Assembly: GCA_003280135.1 (NCBI GenBank)
Contig: QCFW01000006.1
Location: 1 to 64,000 of the forward strand
Source: Prochlorococcus sp. AG-363-N16
GTDB lineage: Bacteria; Cyanobacteriota; Cyanobacteriia; PCC-6307; Cyanobiaceae
DNA: 64,000 nt
Direction of reading: 5' to 3'
The notes under the pieces are model-generated. The model had not been told where the DNA came from. It saw nothing but the letters and a program-made list of their open reading frames with translations, and did no database searches. The position numbers and the translations under genes are program-made. Every line of letters begins with the position of its first letter. Positions within the stretch are counted from its first letter, which is position 1. Below are positions 37,386-46,322 of the stretch, one piece after another.

Positions 37386-38723
37386 ATGCTAAGGGTAGCA
37401 GTTATCGGTGGTGGCCCAAGTGGATCCTGTGCAGCAGAAATCCTTGCCAAAGCTGGAATAGAGACATGGCTCTTTGAAAGAAAACTCGATAATGCTAAGC
37501 CATGCGGAGGGGCTATACCCTTATGCATGGTATCTGAGTTTGAATTACCAGACTCAATAATCGATAGGAAAGTAAGAAACATGAGAATGATCTCACCTTC
37601 AAATAGAGAAGTTGATATCAGCTTGGATAAGGTTTATGGAAAATCTGATAATGAATACATAGGTATGTGTAGAAGAGAAGTAATGGATGCCTTTATGCGC
37701 AACAGAGCAGCTGATTTAGGGGCTAAATTAATAAATGGCCTTGTCACAAAAATAGATACAGGAGAAAACAAACAAGGCCCCTATAGTCTTACTTATTCAG
37801 ACTTCTCTGAAGGGCAGTCAACTGGAGAGACTAAACAGCTCGAAGTTGATCTCATAATTGGTGCAGACGGAGCTAATAGTCGAGTAGCTAAAGCAATGGA
37901 TGCTGGTGATTACAACGTTGCAATAGCATTTCAAGAGCGCATAAAACTTCCTGAAAAAGAAATGGGATATTACGAGGATCTAGCAGAAATGTATGTAGGG
38001 ACAGATGTTTCTCCTGATTTTTATGGTTGGGTATTTCCTAAATATGACCATGTAGCTGTAGGGACTGGAACAATGCAAAAAAATCAGTCACTTATAAAAG
38101 GATTACAAGAAGGAGTGAGGGAAAGAGCAAAAAAAAGGTTAGTTAATGGAGAAGTAATAAAAGTAGAAGCTCATCCTATTCCAGAACATCCAAGACCTAG
38201 AAGAGTGGTCGGAAGAATGGCATTAGTTGGAGATGCTGCTGGCTATGTAACAAAAAGCTCAGGAGAAGGTATTTACTTTGCAGCAAAGAGTGGTCGAATG
38301 TGTGCTGAAGAAATTGTTAATTGCAGTGACTCTGGAAAAAGAATTCCAACAGAAAGTGATCTAAAAAAATATATAACTAAATGGGATAAAAAGTATGGAG
38401 CAACATACAAAGTTCTTGAGCTTCTTCAAAACATTTTTTATTCAAATGATGGAGCTAGAGAAGCATTTGTAGAAATGTGTGATGATATGGATGTTCAAAG
38501 ACTTACCTTTGATAGTTATCTTTATAAAACAGTTGTAGCAATGAAACCATTACAACAACTTAAGTTAACCTTTCTAACCCTTGGTTCGGTACTAAGAGGG
38601 AGAGCTCTTGCTCCAAAGAAATACAAACCAGTTCCAAGTGCAGTAAGAAAAGAAGAAGAAGTAAATAAGATGCTTGCCGTTAGTACAATTAAAGGAGGAA
38701 TAAAAGTAAAAAGTAAGACATAG
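37386..38723 (+). CDS. chlP: ChlP, geranylgeranyl reductase
   Basis: ChlP reduces geranylgeranyl chains to phytyl for chlorophyll and tocopherol. The 445-residue flavoprotein opens with the FAD site VAVIGGGPSGSCAAEILAKAG and has KPCGGAIPLCMVSEF near residue 38. The GADGANSRVAKAMDAG motif lies near residue 160 and VGDAAGYVTKSSGEGIYFA near residue 282. These mark the chlorophyll-type reductase rather than the archaeal lipid enzymes. It runs alone on the plus strand between two minus-strand genes and ends 12 bases from convergent glyS. Confidence 0.96.
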   Translation: MLRVAVIGGGPSGSCAAEILAKAGIETWLFERKLDNAKPCGGAIPLCMVSEFELPDSIIDRKVRNMRMISPSNREVDISLDKVYGKSDNEYIGMCRREVMDAFMRNRAADLGAKLINGLVTKIDTGENKQGPYSLTYSDFSEGQSTGETKQLEVDLIIGADGANSRVAKAMDAGDYNVAIAFQERIKLPEKEMGYYEDLAEMYVGTDVSPDFYGWVFPKYDHVAVGTGTMQKNQSLIKGLQEGVRERAKKRLVNGEVIKVEAHPIPEHPRPRRVVGRMALVGDAAGYVTKSSGEGIYFAAKSGRMCAEEIVNCSDSGKRIPTESDLKKYITKWDKKYGATYKVLELLQNIFYSNDGAREAFVEMCDDMDVQRLTFDSYLYKTVVAMKPLQQLKLTFLTLGSVLRGRALAPKKYKPVPSAVRKEEEVNKMLAVSTIKGGIKVKSKT

Positions 38724-38734
38724 TATTTATAAAA

Positions 38735-40897
38735 TTACTTCAAGCAGTTGAAGTCAGCTAAAATCAAAGATTGATTCCGTAAAATAGCTAAAAGATTTAG
38801 TCTATTTTTTCTTATTTTTATATCCTTTGACATAACCATTACGCTAGTATCACCATCAAAAAATTCATTTAATATTTCTACTGCTGAGAGCAATATCTCT
38901 ACAAGAGATTCATATCTATTCGCATAGTTATTTATAACAATAGGTTCAATCTTATCAATTAGCTTTAAAACGTTAAATTCTGATTCCTTCTCAAATAAAC
39001 TCTCTTTGATAACAAGATTAGAGCTATACAAATCTTTTGATATTGTGGACTCTGAAGCCAAATTAACTACTCTTGAAAAGACTAATTGAACAGTTTTTAA
39101 TTTACCCGCTGTTCTTAGTTGATTAAGAAGTCTTGCTCTATAAAAAACATCCTTAGGGTTTTCAAGAAGCCTATTAGGATTAATGCTAGAGCCTGCAACA
39201 GCTTGAGCGATATCGTTGTCAATACCCTTTTCTTCTAAAATAAAAAGGATCCTAGTTCTAAAGAATTCTTGTAATTCATTAAAGAGTTTTTGGGAATCTT
39301 TTTTGGTAATTGGTAAGATTGATAACCAGTATTTTGATGATATTAAAAGAAGCTTATTCAAGTCAAAACTATGATTAATGGAGTTAATTATAAGAATAAT
39401 TCCATTTGCGGCCCTTCTTAAAGCATAGGGATCAGAAGAGCCCGTAGGTATAAGTCCTTTTGAAAAAATACTTAAAAGCAATTCTAATTTGTCTGTAATA
39501 GCTAGTAATGAACCTATTAATGAAGATGGTAATTTGGAAGAAGTTGACTTAGGCATATACTGCTCTAAAACAGCTAAGGATATGTCTTTATCAAAACCAT
39601 CTTGATATAAATATTTCGCCCCCATTATTCCCTGAAGTTCTGGAAACTCTGAAACCATGCTACTAACAAGATCATTCTTAGAATAAGAAGCTGAAGTAAT
39701 TAATTTCCTAGATTGGCTTTCGGTTAAGTGCAATAGCTCAATTATTTGCTTAGATAACCAAACAATTCTTTCTACTCTTTCAGTTAAAGTTCCTAAACCT
39801 TCAGAAAAAATAACTTTAGATAATTTCTCATTTCTAGTTGAGCAGCTAATGGCTTTATCTGAATCAAAGAAATATCGTGCATCGGAGAATCTAGCCTTAA
39901 TAACTTTTTCATTTCCTTTGCGTATAATGTTTATTGATCCAGGTAATCCATTAGTTATACACAAGAAAGCTGGAACAAGTATCTTGCTTGAATTTAAAGC
40001 TAATGGGTCAAATTCAGACGAACTAATTTTTAAAGGTATATATCTTTGATGAACTCTCATGACAGTTGAGAGCACCTCGGGTGGTAGAGACAAGTAAGAG
40101 TCAGAAAAATTACATTTAACCAAAGTAGGAGCTTCTACCAAATCTGTTAATTCGTCCAAAAGATTATCTGGCATATCAGCAAAAGTATTTGAATTCTTAC
40201 ATATTTTTTTTACTAAATTGTTTATTAATTGCTTCCTACTATCTCTGTTTACATAGACACCAGATTGTTTCATAAGATCAACATAATGCTCAATTTTGTT
40301 TATTGGTAATGAATCAATAATTAAACGATTTCCCTTAGAGATGTTACTTGCAGTTATTAAGGAATCACTTCCAGGTAATTGAACCGGTAAGACTTCATCA
40401 TTCAACAAACATACCATCCATCTTATTGGTCTTGAGAATCTTAATGAACCCCTAGCCCATTTCATAAATCTTTTTCCTTGAAGACCTTCAATCCATTTAG
40501 GTACATCATTCAAAAAAATGGCAGATAAACTCTGACCTTTTTTGGTGATGCTTAGAAAGACAAAAGCACCTTTATTTGTCTGTTTCTTTTGAAGTTGATC
40601 AATTGAAGCACCGTATCGTCTTGCAAATCCAATAGCGGCGGGTGTGGCAAGCTCATTTTTGAACGCTTGCTCATATGGTGGTCCTTTTATTTCTTGTACC
40701 TGATCCTCAAGCTTAATAGGTAAGCCAGATATGCATAAAGAAATACGCCTTGGTGTGCTGGAACAAGAAATCTCTTTATATCTAATACTTTTCTTACGAA
40801 AGTCTGTTTCAACAAGATCTTTTAGTTGAGGAACTACTAACCTTGCAAAATCAGCGGGGAGTTCCTCTGTCCCTATCTCTAATAAGAAATTTGACAC
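38735..40897 (-). CDS. glyS: GlyS, glycyl-tRNA synthetase beta subunit
   Basis: GlyS pairs with GlyQ in the tetrameric bacterial glycyl-tRNA synthetase and binds tRNA. The 720-residue length is typical. It begins with FLLEIGTEELPADFARLVVP and has EIKGPPYEQAF near residue 90 and GKRFMKWARGSLRFSRPIRWMVCLL near residue 145. The HD-like SEFPELQGIMGAKYL is near residue 418 and LPTGSSDPYALRRAANGI-type sequence near residue 485. The C-terminal anticodon-binding region follows. GlyQ is not in the window. The start ATG is the first of the open frame. Confidence 0.95.
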   Translation of the reverse strand: MSNFLLEIGTEELPADFARLVVPQLKDLVETDFRKKSIRYKEISCSSTPRRISLCISGLPIKLEDQVQEIKGPPYEQAFKNELATPAAIGFARRYGASIDQLQKKQTNKGAFVFLSITKKGQSLSAIFLNDVPKWIEGLQGKRFMKWARGSLRFSRPIRWMVCLLNDEVLPVQLPGSDSLITASNISKGNRLIIDSLPINKIEHYVDLMKQSGVYVNRDSRKQLINNLVKKICKNSNTFADMPDNLLDELTDLVEAPTLVKCNFSDSYLSLPPEVLSTVMRVHQRYIPLKISSSEFDPLALNSSKILVPAFLCITNGLPGSINIIRKGNEKVIKARFSDARYFFDSDKAISCSTRNEKLSKVIFSEGLGTLTERVERIVWLSKQIIELLHLTESQSRKLITSASYSKNDLVSSMVSEFPELQGIMGAKYLYQDGFDKDISLAVLEQYMPKSTSSKLPSSLIGSLLAITDKLELLLSIFSKGLIPTGSSDPYALRRAANGIILIINSINHSFDLNKLLLISSKYWLSILPITKKDSQKLFNELQEFFRTRILFILEEKGIDNDIAQAVAGSSINPNRLLENPKDVFYRARLLNQLRTAGKLKTVQLVFSRVVNLASESTISKDLYSSNLVIKESLFEKESEFNVLKLIDKIEPIVINNYANRYESLVEILLSAVEILNEFFDGDTSVMVMSKDIKIRKNRLNLLAILRNQSLILADFNCLK

Positions 40898-41003
40898 TTA
40901 TAGAAAAATCAATTGATTATCACTTTATTTAAAAAGCAGATAAAAAGTATGATTCTTATATCAAAGATGAATTTTCAAGAAAATTCAAGACAGAATTGAT
41001 ATT

Positions 41004-42782
41004 ATGACAAATCACAATGTCAATACAGATCAATTATTCCCTTGCATTGCTAATGGGAATGACAAGTCCAAATTTGAGGAATTCAAGGCTAAAAGCAATT
41101 ATTTAGAAGATCCATTAAAAATTGAACTTGATAATGAAGAAGACTTTTTTACTAATGATGCAGTACAGCTACTTAAGTTTCATGGAAGTTATCAACAAGA
41201 CAATAGAGAAAATCGAAAAAAAGGGTCAAGTAAAGACTGGCAGTTAATGCTAAGGCTTAGGAGCCCAGGTGGAACAATACCCTCAGAATTATTTAATGCA
41301 TTAAATGAATTGTCAGACGATCTAGGAAACAAAACACTTAGGGCAACTACAAGACAAGCATTTCAAATGCATGGGATTAGAAAAGGCAATTTAAGAGAAG
41401 TAATTAATAGAATTATTAAAGCCATGGGTTCGACTCTCGCAGCATGTGGCGATATTAATAGAAATGTCATGGCACCGGCTGCGCCTTTTAATCACTCTGG
41501 CTATCCAGCAGCACGAAAACTTGCCAATGAAATAGCAGATTTACTAACACCCATAAAAGCTCAAGAAACATATTTAGATATTTGGGTTAACGGAGATCTC
41601 TCTTATAGAATCCAGCCATCAAATAAGGTTAAAGCTGCAAAATGTAGACAATTAGAAGGTGGTGTATTTAGCGGAGACAATAATGAGCCATTATATGGAA
41701 ATACCTATCTGCCAAGAAAATTCAAATGCGCTGTAACAGTTCCTGGTGACAATTCAGTAGATTTACTAACACAAGACATTGGTCTAGTCGCTTTCACTAA
41801 TAAAAAAGGACAATTAGAAGGATGTAATGTATACGTTGGTGGAGGTATGGGTAGAACCCATAATAATGATCAAACATTTGCAAGAATAGCTGAAGAACTT
41901 GGATATGTCTCACATATTCATATATTGGATCTTATACAGTCAATTCTTGCATTACAGAGAGATTACGGAGATAGAAAGACTAGAAGGCATTCAAGAATGA
42001 AGTACCTCATTCATGAAAAAGGTATAGAATGGTTCAAAAACAAATTAAAATTAGATTATTTTCCTCACACATTAAGTGAGCTTAAGAAAGAGCCAAAGGC
42101 TAAGTTATATGATTACCTAGGTTGGCATCGTCAGGCAAAAGGCCTATCATTTGTAGGTGTTCCACTCTTAGCAGGCAGGCTAAAAGGTCCCTTAAAAGAA
42201 TTATTAAACAATATTGTACAGAAATATCAATTAGAGGTTCGTATAACTCCCAATCAAGATCTCTTATTATGCAATATCGGAGATTTCCAGAAGTCATCAA
42301 TTAGAGCCGAATTAACCACAATTGGTTTTTCTAATCCAGAACAATATGACCCAATAAAAAGACATGCAATTGCATGTCCTGCTTTACCTTTATGTGGGCT
42401 TGCGATAACAGATGCAGAAAGATCACTTCCAGAAATTCTGAGCCGAATTGATAAAGAATTACAAAAACTCCAAATTACTAAAACAATTCTAGTAAGAATG
42501 ACTGGTTGCCCTAATGGATGTGCAAGACCTTACATGGCAGAATTAGCTTTAGTTGGAAGTGGTGTAAATCAATATCAACTCTGGCTTGGAGGTAGCGAAA
42601 ACCTTCAACGTCTAGCAAAACCATATTTACAAAAAATGCCATTAGAAAATCTAGAAAAAACGCTTAAGCCTCTATTAATGAGCTGGCGAGAATCTTCACA
42701 CAAAATAGGTTTTGGGGATCACATAAATAAACTTGATGATCAATTTGTTTCGCAATTACTCGAAGAGTCGCAACTTCCATAG
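41004..42782 (+). CDS. sir: Sir, ferredoxin-dependent sulfite reductase
   Basis: Sir reduces sulfite to sulfide with six electrons from ferredoxin, supplying cysteine synthesis. The 592-residue protein has two siroheme-fold halves. TRQAFQMHGIRKGNLREVI lies near residue 115 and NVYVGGGMGRTHN near residue 280. The [4Fe-4S]-siroheme cysteines are in ACPALPLCGLA near residue 456 and MTGCPNGCARPYMAEL near residue 500. The ACPALPLCGLA-TDAERSLP form separates it from the ferredoxin nitrite reductases. Its 3' end overlaps the convergent VanX-like gene by 43 bases. Confidence 0.93.
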   Translation: MTNHNVNTDQLFPCIANGNDKSKFEEFKAKSNYLEDPLKIELDNEEDFFTNDAVQLLKFHGSYQQDNRENRKKGSSKDWQLMLRLRSPGGTIPSELFNALNELSDDLGNKTLRATTRQAFQMHGIRKGNLREVINRIIKAMGSTLAACGDINRNVMAPAAPFNHSGYPAARKLANEIADLLTPIKAQETYLDIWVNGDLSYRIQPSNKVKAAKCRQLEGGVFSGDNNEPLYGNTYLPRKFKCAVTVPGDNSVDLLTQDIGLVAFTNKKGQLEGCNVYVGGGMGRTHNNDQTFARIAEELGYVSHIHILDLIQSILALQRDYGDRKTRRHSRMKYLIHEKGIEWFKNKLKLDYFPHTLSELKKEPKAKLYDYLGWHRQAKGLSFVGVPLLAGRLKGPLKELLNNIVQKYQLEVRITPNQDLLLCNIGDFQKSSIRAELTTIGFSNPEQYDPIKRHAIACPALPLCGLAITDAERSLPEILSRIDKELQKLQITKTILVRMTGCPNGCARPYMAELALVGSGVNQYQLWLGGSENLQRLAKPYLQKMPLENLEKTLKPLLMSWRESSHKIGFGDHINKLDDQFVSQLLEESQLP

Positions 42783-43471
42783 ATAGCCTTCTTAGATTTA
42801 GTAAACCATGCCCACATCTGATCTCCAAAGCTATAATGCCACCATTCAAATGGATGTTGTATAAACCCAGCTTGAGTCATTACGTTTTTCAGAAGCTCTC
42901 TTCTTGAATGATATTTTGAGGAAAAAGAAGACAATTCATTATTCAATGCATGCATTTGATAATAGTCAGGAAAAGCCTCATCACCAATCTCATCAATAGC
43001 ACTTCCCATATCTAATGCACCAGACGAATCAGCCAAAGTCAAGTCAACTGCAGCTCCTGTACTATGCGGAGGAGGCGTTAAGGGATCCATACTTGGAAAA
43101 GCCCAAAAGTGTTCAACTTTTTGGATTATTTCAGTGTATAAGTCATTGTCTTTATCTATAGCGAAGTCAATACCATGCTTAAAACACTCAGTTTTTATTG
43201 CGTGGTTAAACATATATTCCTGAACATGTATGGGTCTCCAAGCATCAAAAATTGCAAGTCTGATACTGCTATTTTTTGCTAATAATAATCCCTGAGCTAT
43301 TAATAAACGATCAATTACTCCTTCTCTTAGCATCCAAGGGTTTTCCTTATCTCCATAAGGAGCTCCTAAAACTAAATATGGATGAGGTTCAAGCCTTAGC
43401 AAATCAGCAGGGATTTCTACAATTCGTTCATTTTGGTTACTGATAGGAATCTTGCTCCAAGGTCTATTCAC
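42740..43471 (-). CDS. D-alanyl-D-alanine dipeptidase, VanX/DdpX-like (M15D)
   Basis: The 243-residue soluble protein resembles VanX-type dipeptidases, which cleave D-Ala-D-Ala. The basic helix LAIFDAWRPIHVQEYMF lies near residue 92. The zinc motif STGAAVDLTLAD lies near residue 139, with SxHxxGxAxD altered to HSTGAAVD. FEWWHYSFGDQMWAWF near residue 212 contains Glu and His ligands. No signal peptide is visible, so it may work on cytoplasmic dipeptides during wall recycling rather than vancomycin resistance. It overlaps the end of sir convergently by 43 bases, an unusually long overlap for this genome. Confidence 0.85.
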   Translation of the reverse strand: MNRPWSKIPISNQNERIVEIPADLLRLEPHPYLVLGAPYGDKENPWMLREGVIDRLLIAQGLLLAKNSSIRLAIFDAWRPIHVQEYMFNHAIKTECFKHGIDFAIDKDNDLYTEIIQKVEHFWAFPSMDPLTPPPHSTGAAVDLTLADSSGALDMGSAIDEIGDEAFPDYYQMHALNNELSSFSSKYHSRRELLKNVMTQAGFIQHPFEWWHYSFGDQMWAWFTKSKKAIYGSCDSSSNCETN

Positions 43472-43818
43472 AAGAAATCTCCTTTAGAAAAAATTTCCAC
43501 AACAGATGTGTGTTTTTCCACAGTTATAATCTCGTTTTCAAGCAAGGCTAAAGGAATTCTTTACAAACATTTAATCTTTAATTGAAAAAAATTATTGATC
43601 TTTAACAAGATCACGATTGATTAAATTATTTATAAACAAATTACCGATAACAATACGTTGTCATTGGGATTAGAAAGAATAATTACATTAAATAACAGGA
43701 TTATAAAATAAATTTTAATAATTTATGAATTACATATTTATGTAATCTGGTATACAAATTACAAAGGTTGGTCCCAATTCTGTCCCATACGAGACTCATC
43801 GGTGTGGAAAAGTGTCAA
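43472..43818. promoter_or_regulatory. Intergenic region with DnaA-box-like sites
   Basis: About 350 bases with no gene separate the VanX-like gene from the end of recG. Two exact TTTTCCACA 9-mers (43514-43522 plus; 43803-43811 minus) and one near match (43494-43502) are present. This 9-mer is reported as a cyanobacterial DnaA box. A single exact copy inside a coding gene near 50803 shows that chance hits occur. Nothing else here indicates oriC. Confidence 0.35.
43729..43746. promoter_or_regulatory. Perfect 18-bp inverted repeat
   Basis: ATTACATA at 43729-43736 and TATGTAAT at 43739-43746 form a perfect dyad with a two-base centre. This is the size and symmetry of a dimeric repressor site. 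No matching regulator is identified, and it lies downstream of recG on that gene's strand. Confidence 0.35.
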
Positions 43819-46245
43819 CTAGTTCAAGTGTGTATTTTGTTCGAATCTAGATTTTCTAGATTCAAGATGCTCTCGTAAATATTCATTCTTTTCAAGGAAA
43901 GGATCCCTTTGTAAAATGGATAATGCTTCCTTTCTTGCTAAATCAAGAACAGATATATCATCCATGAGACTTGCTAATGCAAAATCGGGTAACCCAGATT
44001 GCCTTGTACCCAACACCTGACCAGGACCTCTAATTTCTAGATCTAATTCCGATATTTCAAAACCATCATTTGAATTAACCAGAATTTCAAGCCTTTTTTT
44101 AGCTGAAGTACTTTTACAAGAATCAATCAAAATACATTTAGAAGATTGAAATCCTCTGCCTACTCGTCCTCGTAATTGATGTAATTGGGCTAATCCAAAA
44201 CGATCAGCATTGTCAATGACCATTAATGTAGCTTGAGGAACATCAATGCCAACTTCAATAACTGTTGTAGAAACAAGTATTTGAAATTTACCCGCATAAA
44301 ATTCGCGAATAACTAATTCCTTCTCTTTAGGAGTCAATTTTCCATGAAGCAATCCAACTTGGGAATCCTTAAAGGGCCCTATGGTTAATTCATGATAAAC
44401 ATCTATAGCTGACCTGAGATCTAGTTTTTCAGATTCTTCTACTAAGGGAAGGACGTAATATACCTGTTGGCCTAAAGATACTGTCTCTTCCATAACCTTA
44501 TATACTTTGTTCCTCTGAGAAGTTGTAAATATTGTCGTTTCGATTGGACTTCGTCCAGGAGGTAGTTCGTCAATTTGACTTATATCAAGATCTCCATGTA
44601 CAGATAAAGCTAATGTTCTTGGTATAGGTGTTGCTGTCATAGATAATAAGTGAGGTTGAGATCCCTTATTAAGTAGATAATTACGTTGGTTAACCCCAAA
44701 GCGATGTTGCTCATCTACAACAACAACTCCTAAACGATTAAAAACAACAGAATCCTCAATTAAAGAATGAGTTCCAACAATTATTTGTAATCCTCCTGAA
44801 GATAAATTTGCAAGTATCTCTCTCTTTTTTGCCTTTGATGTGGATCCTGTAAGTAAATCAACAGTGATGTGCAATTCTGGTAGCCATTTACACAAGTTTT
44901 GATAATGTTGTTGAGCCAAGACTTCAGTAGGAGCCATCAAGGCTCCTTGGCAATCTGATTGAACAGCCTTTAATAAGGTAGTAATAGCTATAATTGTTTT
45001 TCCACTTCCAACATCACCCTGTACTAATCTTGCCATGGGCTCAGAAAGAGCGAGGTCATAGTCAATTTCCTTTAAAACTCTTTGTTGTGCACTTGTAAGT
45101 TGAAACGGAAGTAAATTTAAAAAATTGTCTACTAAGCTATTTTTACTCCTTGAAGCTACAAATAAAGGAGTTGCATTCTTTTTGAGTTGATTTCTTCTAA
45201 GTAATAAACTTAATTGGAGGAATAAGAACTCATTAAATACAAGCCTTTTACGAGCTGCAGTTAATGAATCTTGATCTTTAGGCTTATGAATATGGAATAA
45301 GGCCTCACTAGTTGTAATAAGGTTTAATGCTTGGCAACGACTAATGTCTAAAGGTTCCTTCCAAGCAGAAGTAAAAGGCAAAGCTAAATTGATAATGTTT
45401 CTAAAACGTTCTGAGGTGACTCCAGATGTAAGAGCATAAACTGGAATTAATCTACCAATAGTATTTGACTTAATAGTAGATGTATAACTATCTAAAAGCT
45501 CAATATTTGGATCGTTAAAACTCTTTCCATAAGGTCCCTCCTTCACTGCTCCACTAACTGCTATAAGAGAGCCAATTGGATAATTAGACTGTTGCTTCTT
45601 CAGGAAAGAATAATTACTTAATCTTTTACCTACGAAGAACTTAGTAACTTGTACTCTTCCTGTTTTATCTTGAATCTGAATATTTAAAATGGAAAGTTTC
45701 CTATTACGAGGACTGACAAAGGAATTACATTTTCTTATTCGACCTATTATTGTAGATGTTTCTCCTGATTGGAGTTCATAAATATTCTTAACCTTAGAAT
45801 AATCCAAATAATCTCTAGGAAAATATAATATCAAATCCTTTATCAGATAAATTCCTAACTTTGAAAGACTCTCTACCAATTTCGGACCTACTCCCGGTAA
45901 ATTAATAAGGTTATCGTTAAGAGAAAATTGATAGGATTGCTTTCGATAATTGTCTATATTAGATAATCTTAATTGGTAACTATTTTCTTCGTGAATTTTA
46001 CTATAGAGCTGGGTTATCTTGTAAAGAACCTTTCTTGTATTAACTACTGCTTGTATTCGTTGAGTTTTATTCAATAAATCATAATTGGAAAAAGAGTGAC
46101 CTAACTTCTCTAACTTATCAAAAGAATATTTATCAATATACTCTTTATCTATATTTTCTATTTGCCTTGATACAAATTCATTGAAGTATTCGTTTTTTCC
46201 AAAAATATTTTGAAATCCTTTTTCTGCTTCTAATGTTAAAGCCAT
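43819..46245 (-). CDS. recG: RecG, ATP-dependent DNA branch-migration helicase
   Basis: RecG reverses stalled replication forks and migrates Holliday junctions. The 808-residue protein has a cyanobacterial N-terminal extension. A wedge domain follows (LPGVGPKLVESLSKLGI near residue 118 and an OB-fold). Walker A is GDVGSGKT near residue 415, the DEQH box is VVVDEQHRFG near residue 515, and motif III is SMTATPIPRTLA. Motifs V and VI are STTVIEVGIDVPQA and QLRGRVGRG near residue 690. All helicase motifs are intact. The gene precedes the DnaA-box-like intergenic region and follows a 398-residue hypothetical gene. Confidence 0.96.
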   Translation of the reverse strand: MALTLEAEKGFQNIFGKNEYFNEFVSRQIENIDKEYIDKYSFDKLEKLGHSFSNYDLLNKTQRIQAVVNTRKVLYKITQLYSKIHEENSYQLRLSNIDNYRKQSYQFSLNDNLINLPGVGPKLVESLSKLGIYLIKDLILYFPRDYLDYSKVKNIYELQSGETSTIIGRIRKCNSFVSPRNRKLSILNIQIQDKTGRVQVTKFFVGKRLSNYSFLKKQQSNYPIGSLIAVSGAVKEGPYGKSFNDPNIELLDSYTSTIKSNTIGRLIPVYALTSGVTSERFRNIINLALPFTSAWKEPLDISRCQALNLITTSEALFHIHKPKDQDSLTAARKRLVFNEFLFLQLSLLLRRNQLKKNATPLFVASRSKNSLVDNFLNLLPFQLTSAQQRVLKEIDYDLALSEPMARLVQGDVGSGKTIIAITTLLKAVQSDCQGALMAPTEVLAQQHYQNLCKWLPELHITVDLLTGSTSKAKKREILANLSSGGLQIIVGTHSLIEDSVVFNRLGVVVVDEQHRFGVNQRNYLLNKGSQPHLLSMTATPIPRTLALSVHGDLDISQIDELPPGRSPIETTIFTTSQRNKVYKVMEETVSLGQQVYYVLPLVEESEKLDLRSAIDVYHELTIGPFKDSQVGLLHGKLTPKEKELVIREFYAGKFQILVSTTVIEVGIDVPQATLMVIDNADRFGLAQLHQLRGRVGRGFQSSKCILIDSCKSTSAKKRLEILVNSNDGFEISELDLEIRGPGQVLGTRQSGLPDFALASLMDDISVLDLARKEALSILQRDPFLEKNEYLREHLESRKSRFEQNTHLN

Positions 46246-46322
46246 TTGAATAGGCTTTATAGTATTAGTTAAAGTATTTAATTTTTCAATTGTAATTTTT
46301 TTGATAATAAAACAATATTAAT

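Noticed and set aside
38737-38754. Hairpin ACTTCAA/TTGAAGT at the 3' end of glyS as a terminator
   Set aside because: The stem lies inside glyS coding sequence and the following T tract is poor on both strands.
41004-42782. Ferredoxin-nitrite reductase (nirA)
   Set aside because: The ACPALPLCGLA cluster motif fits sulfite reductase, and no nitrate or nitrite uptake genes are adjacent.
43472-43818. Chromosome replication origin
   Set aside because: Only two exact DnaA-like boxes and no dnaN or dnaA nearby, while picocyanobacterial origins lie near dnaN.
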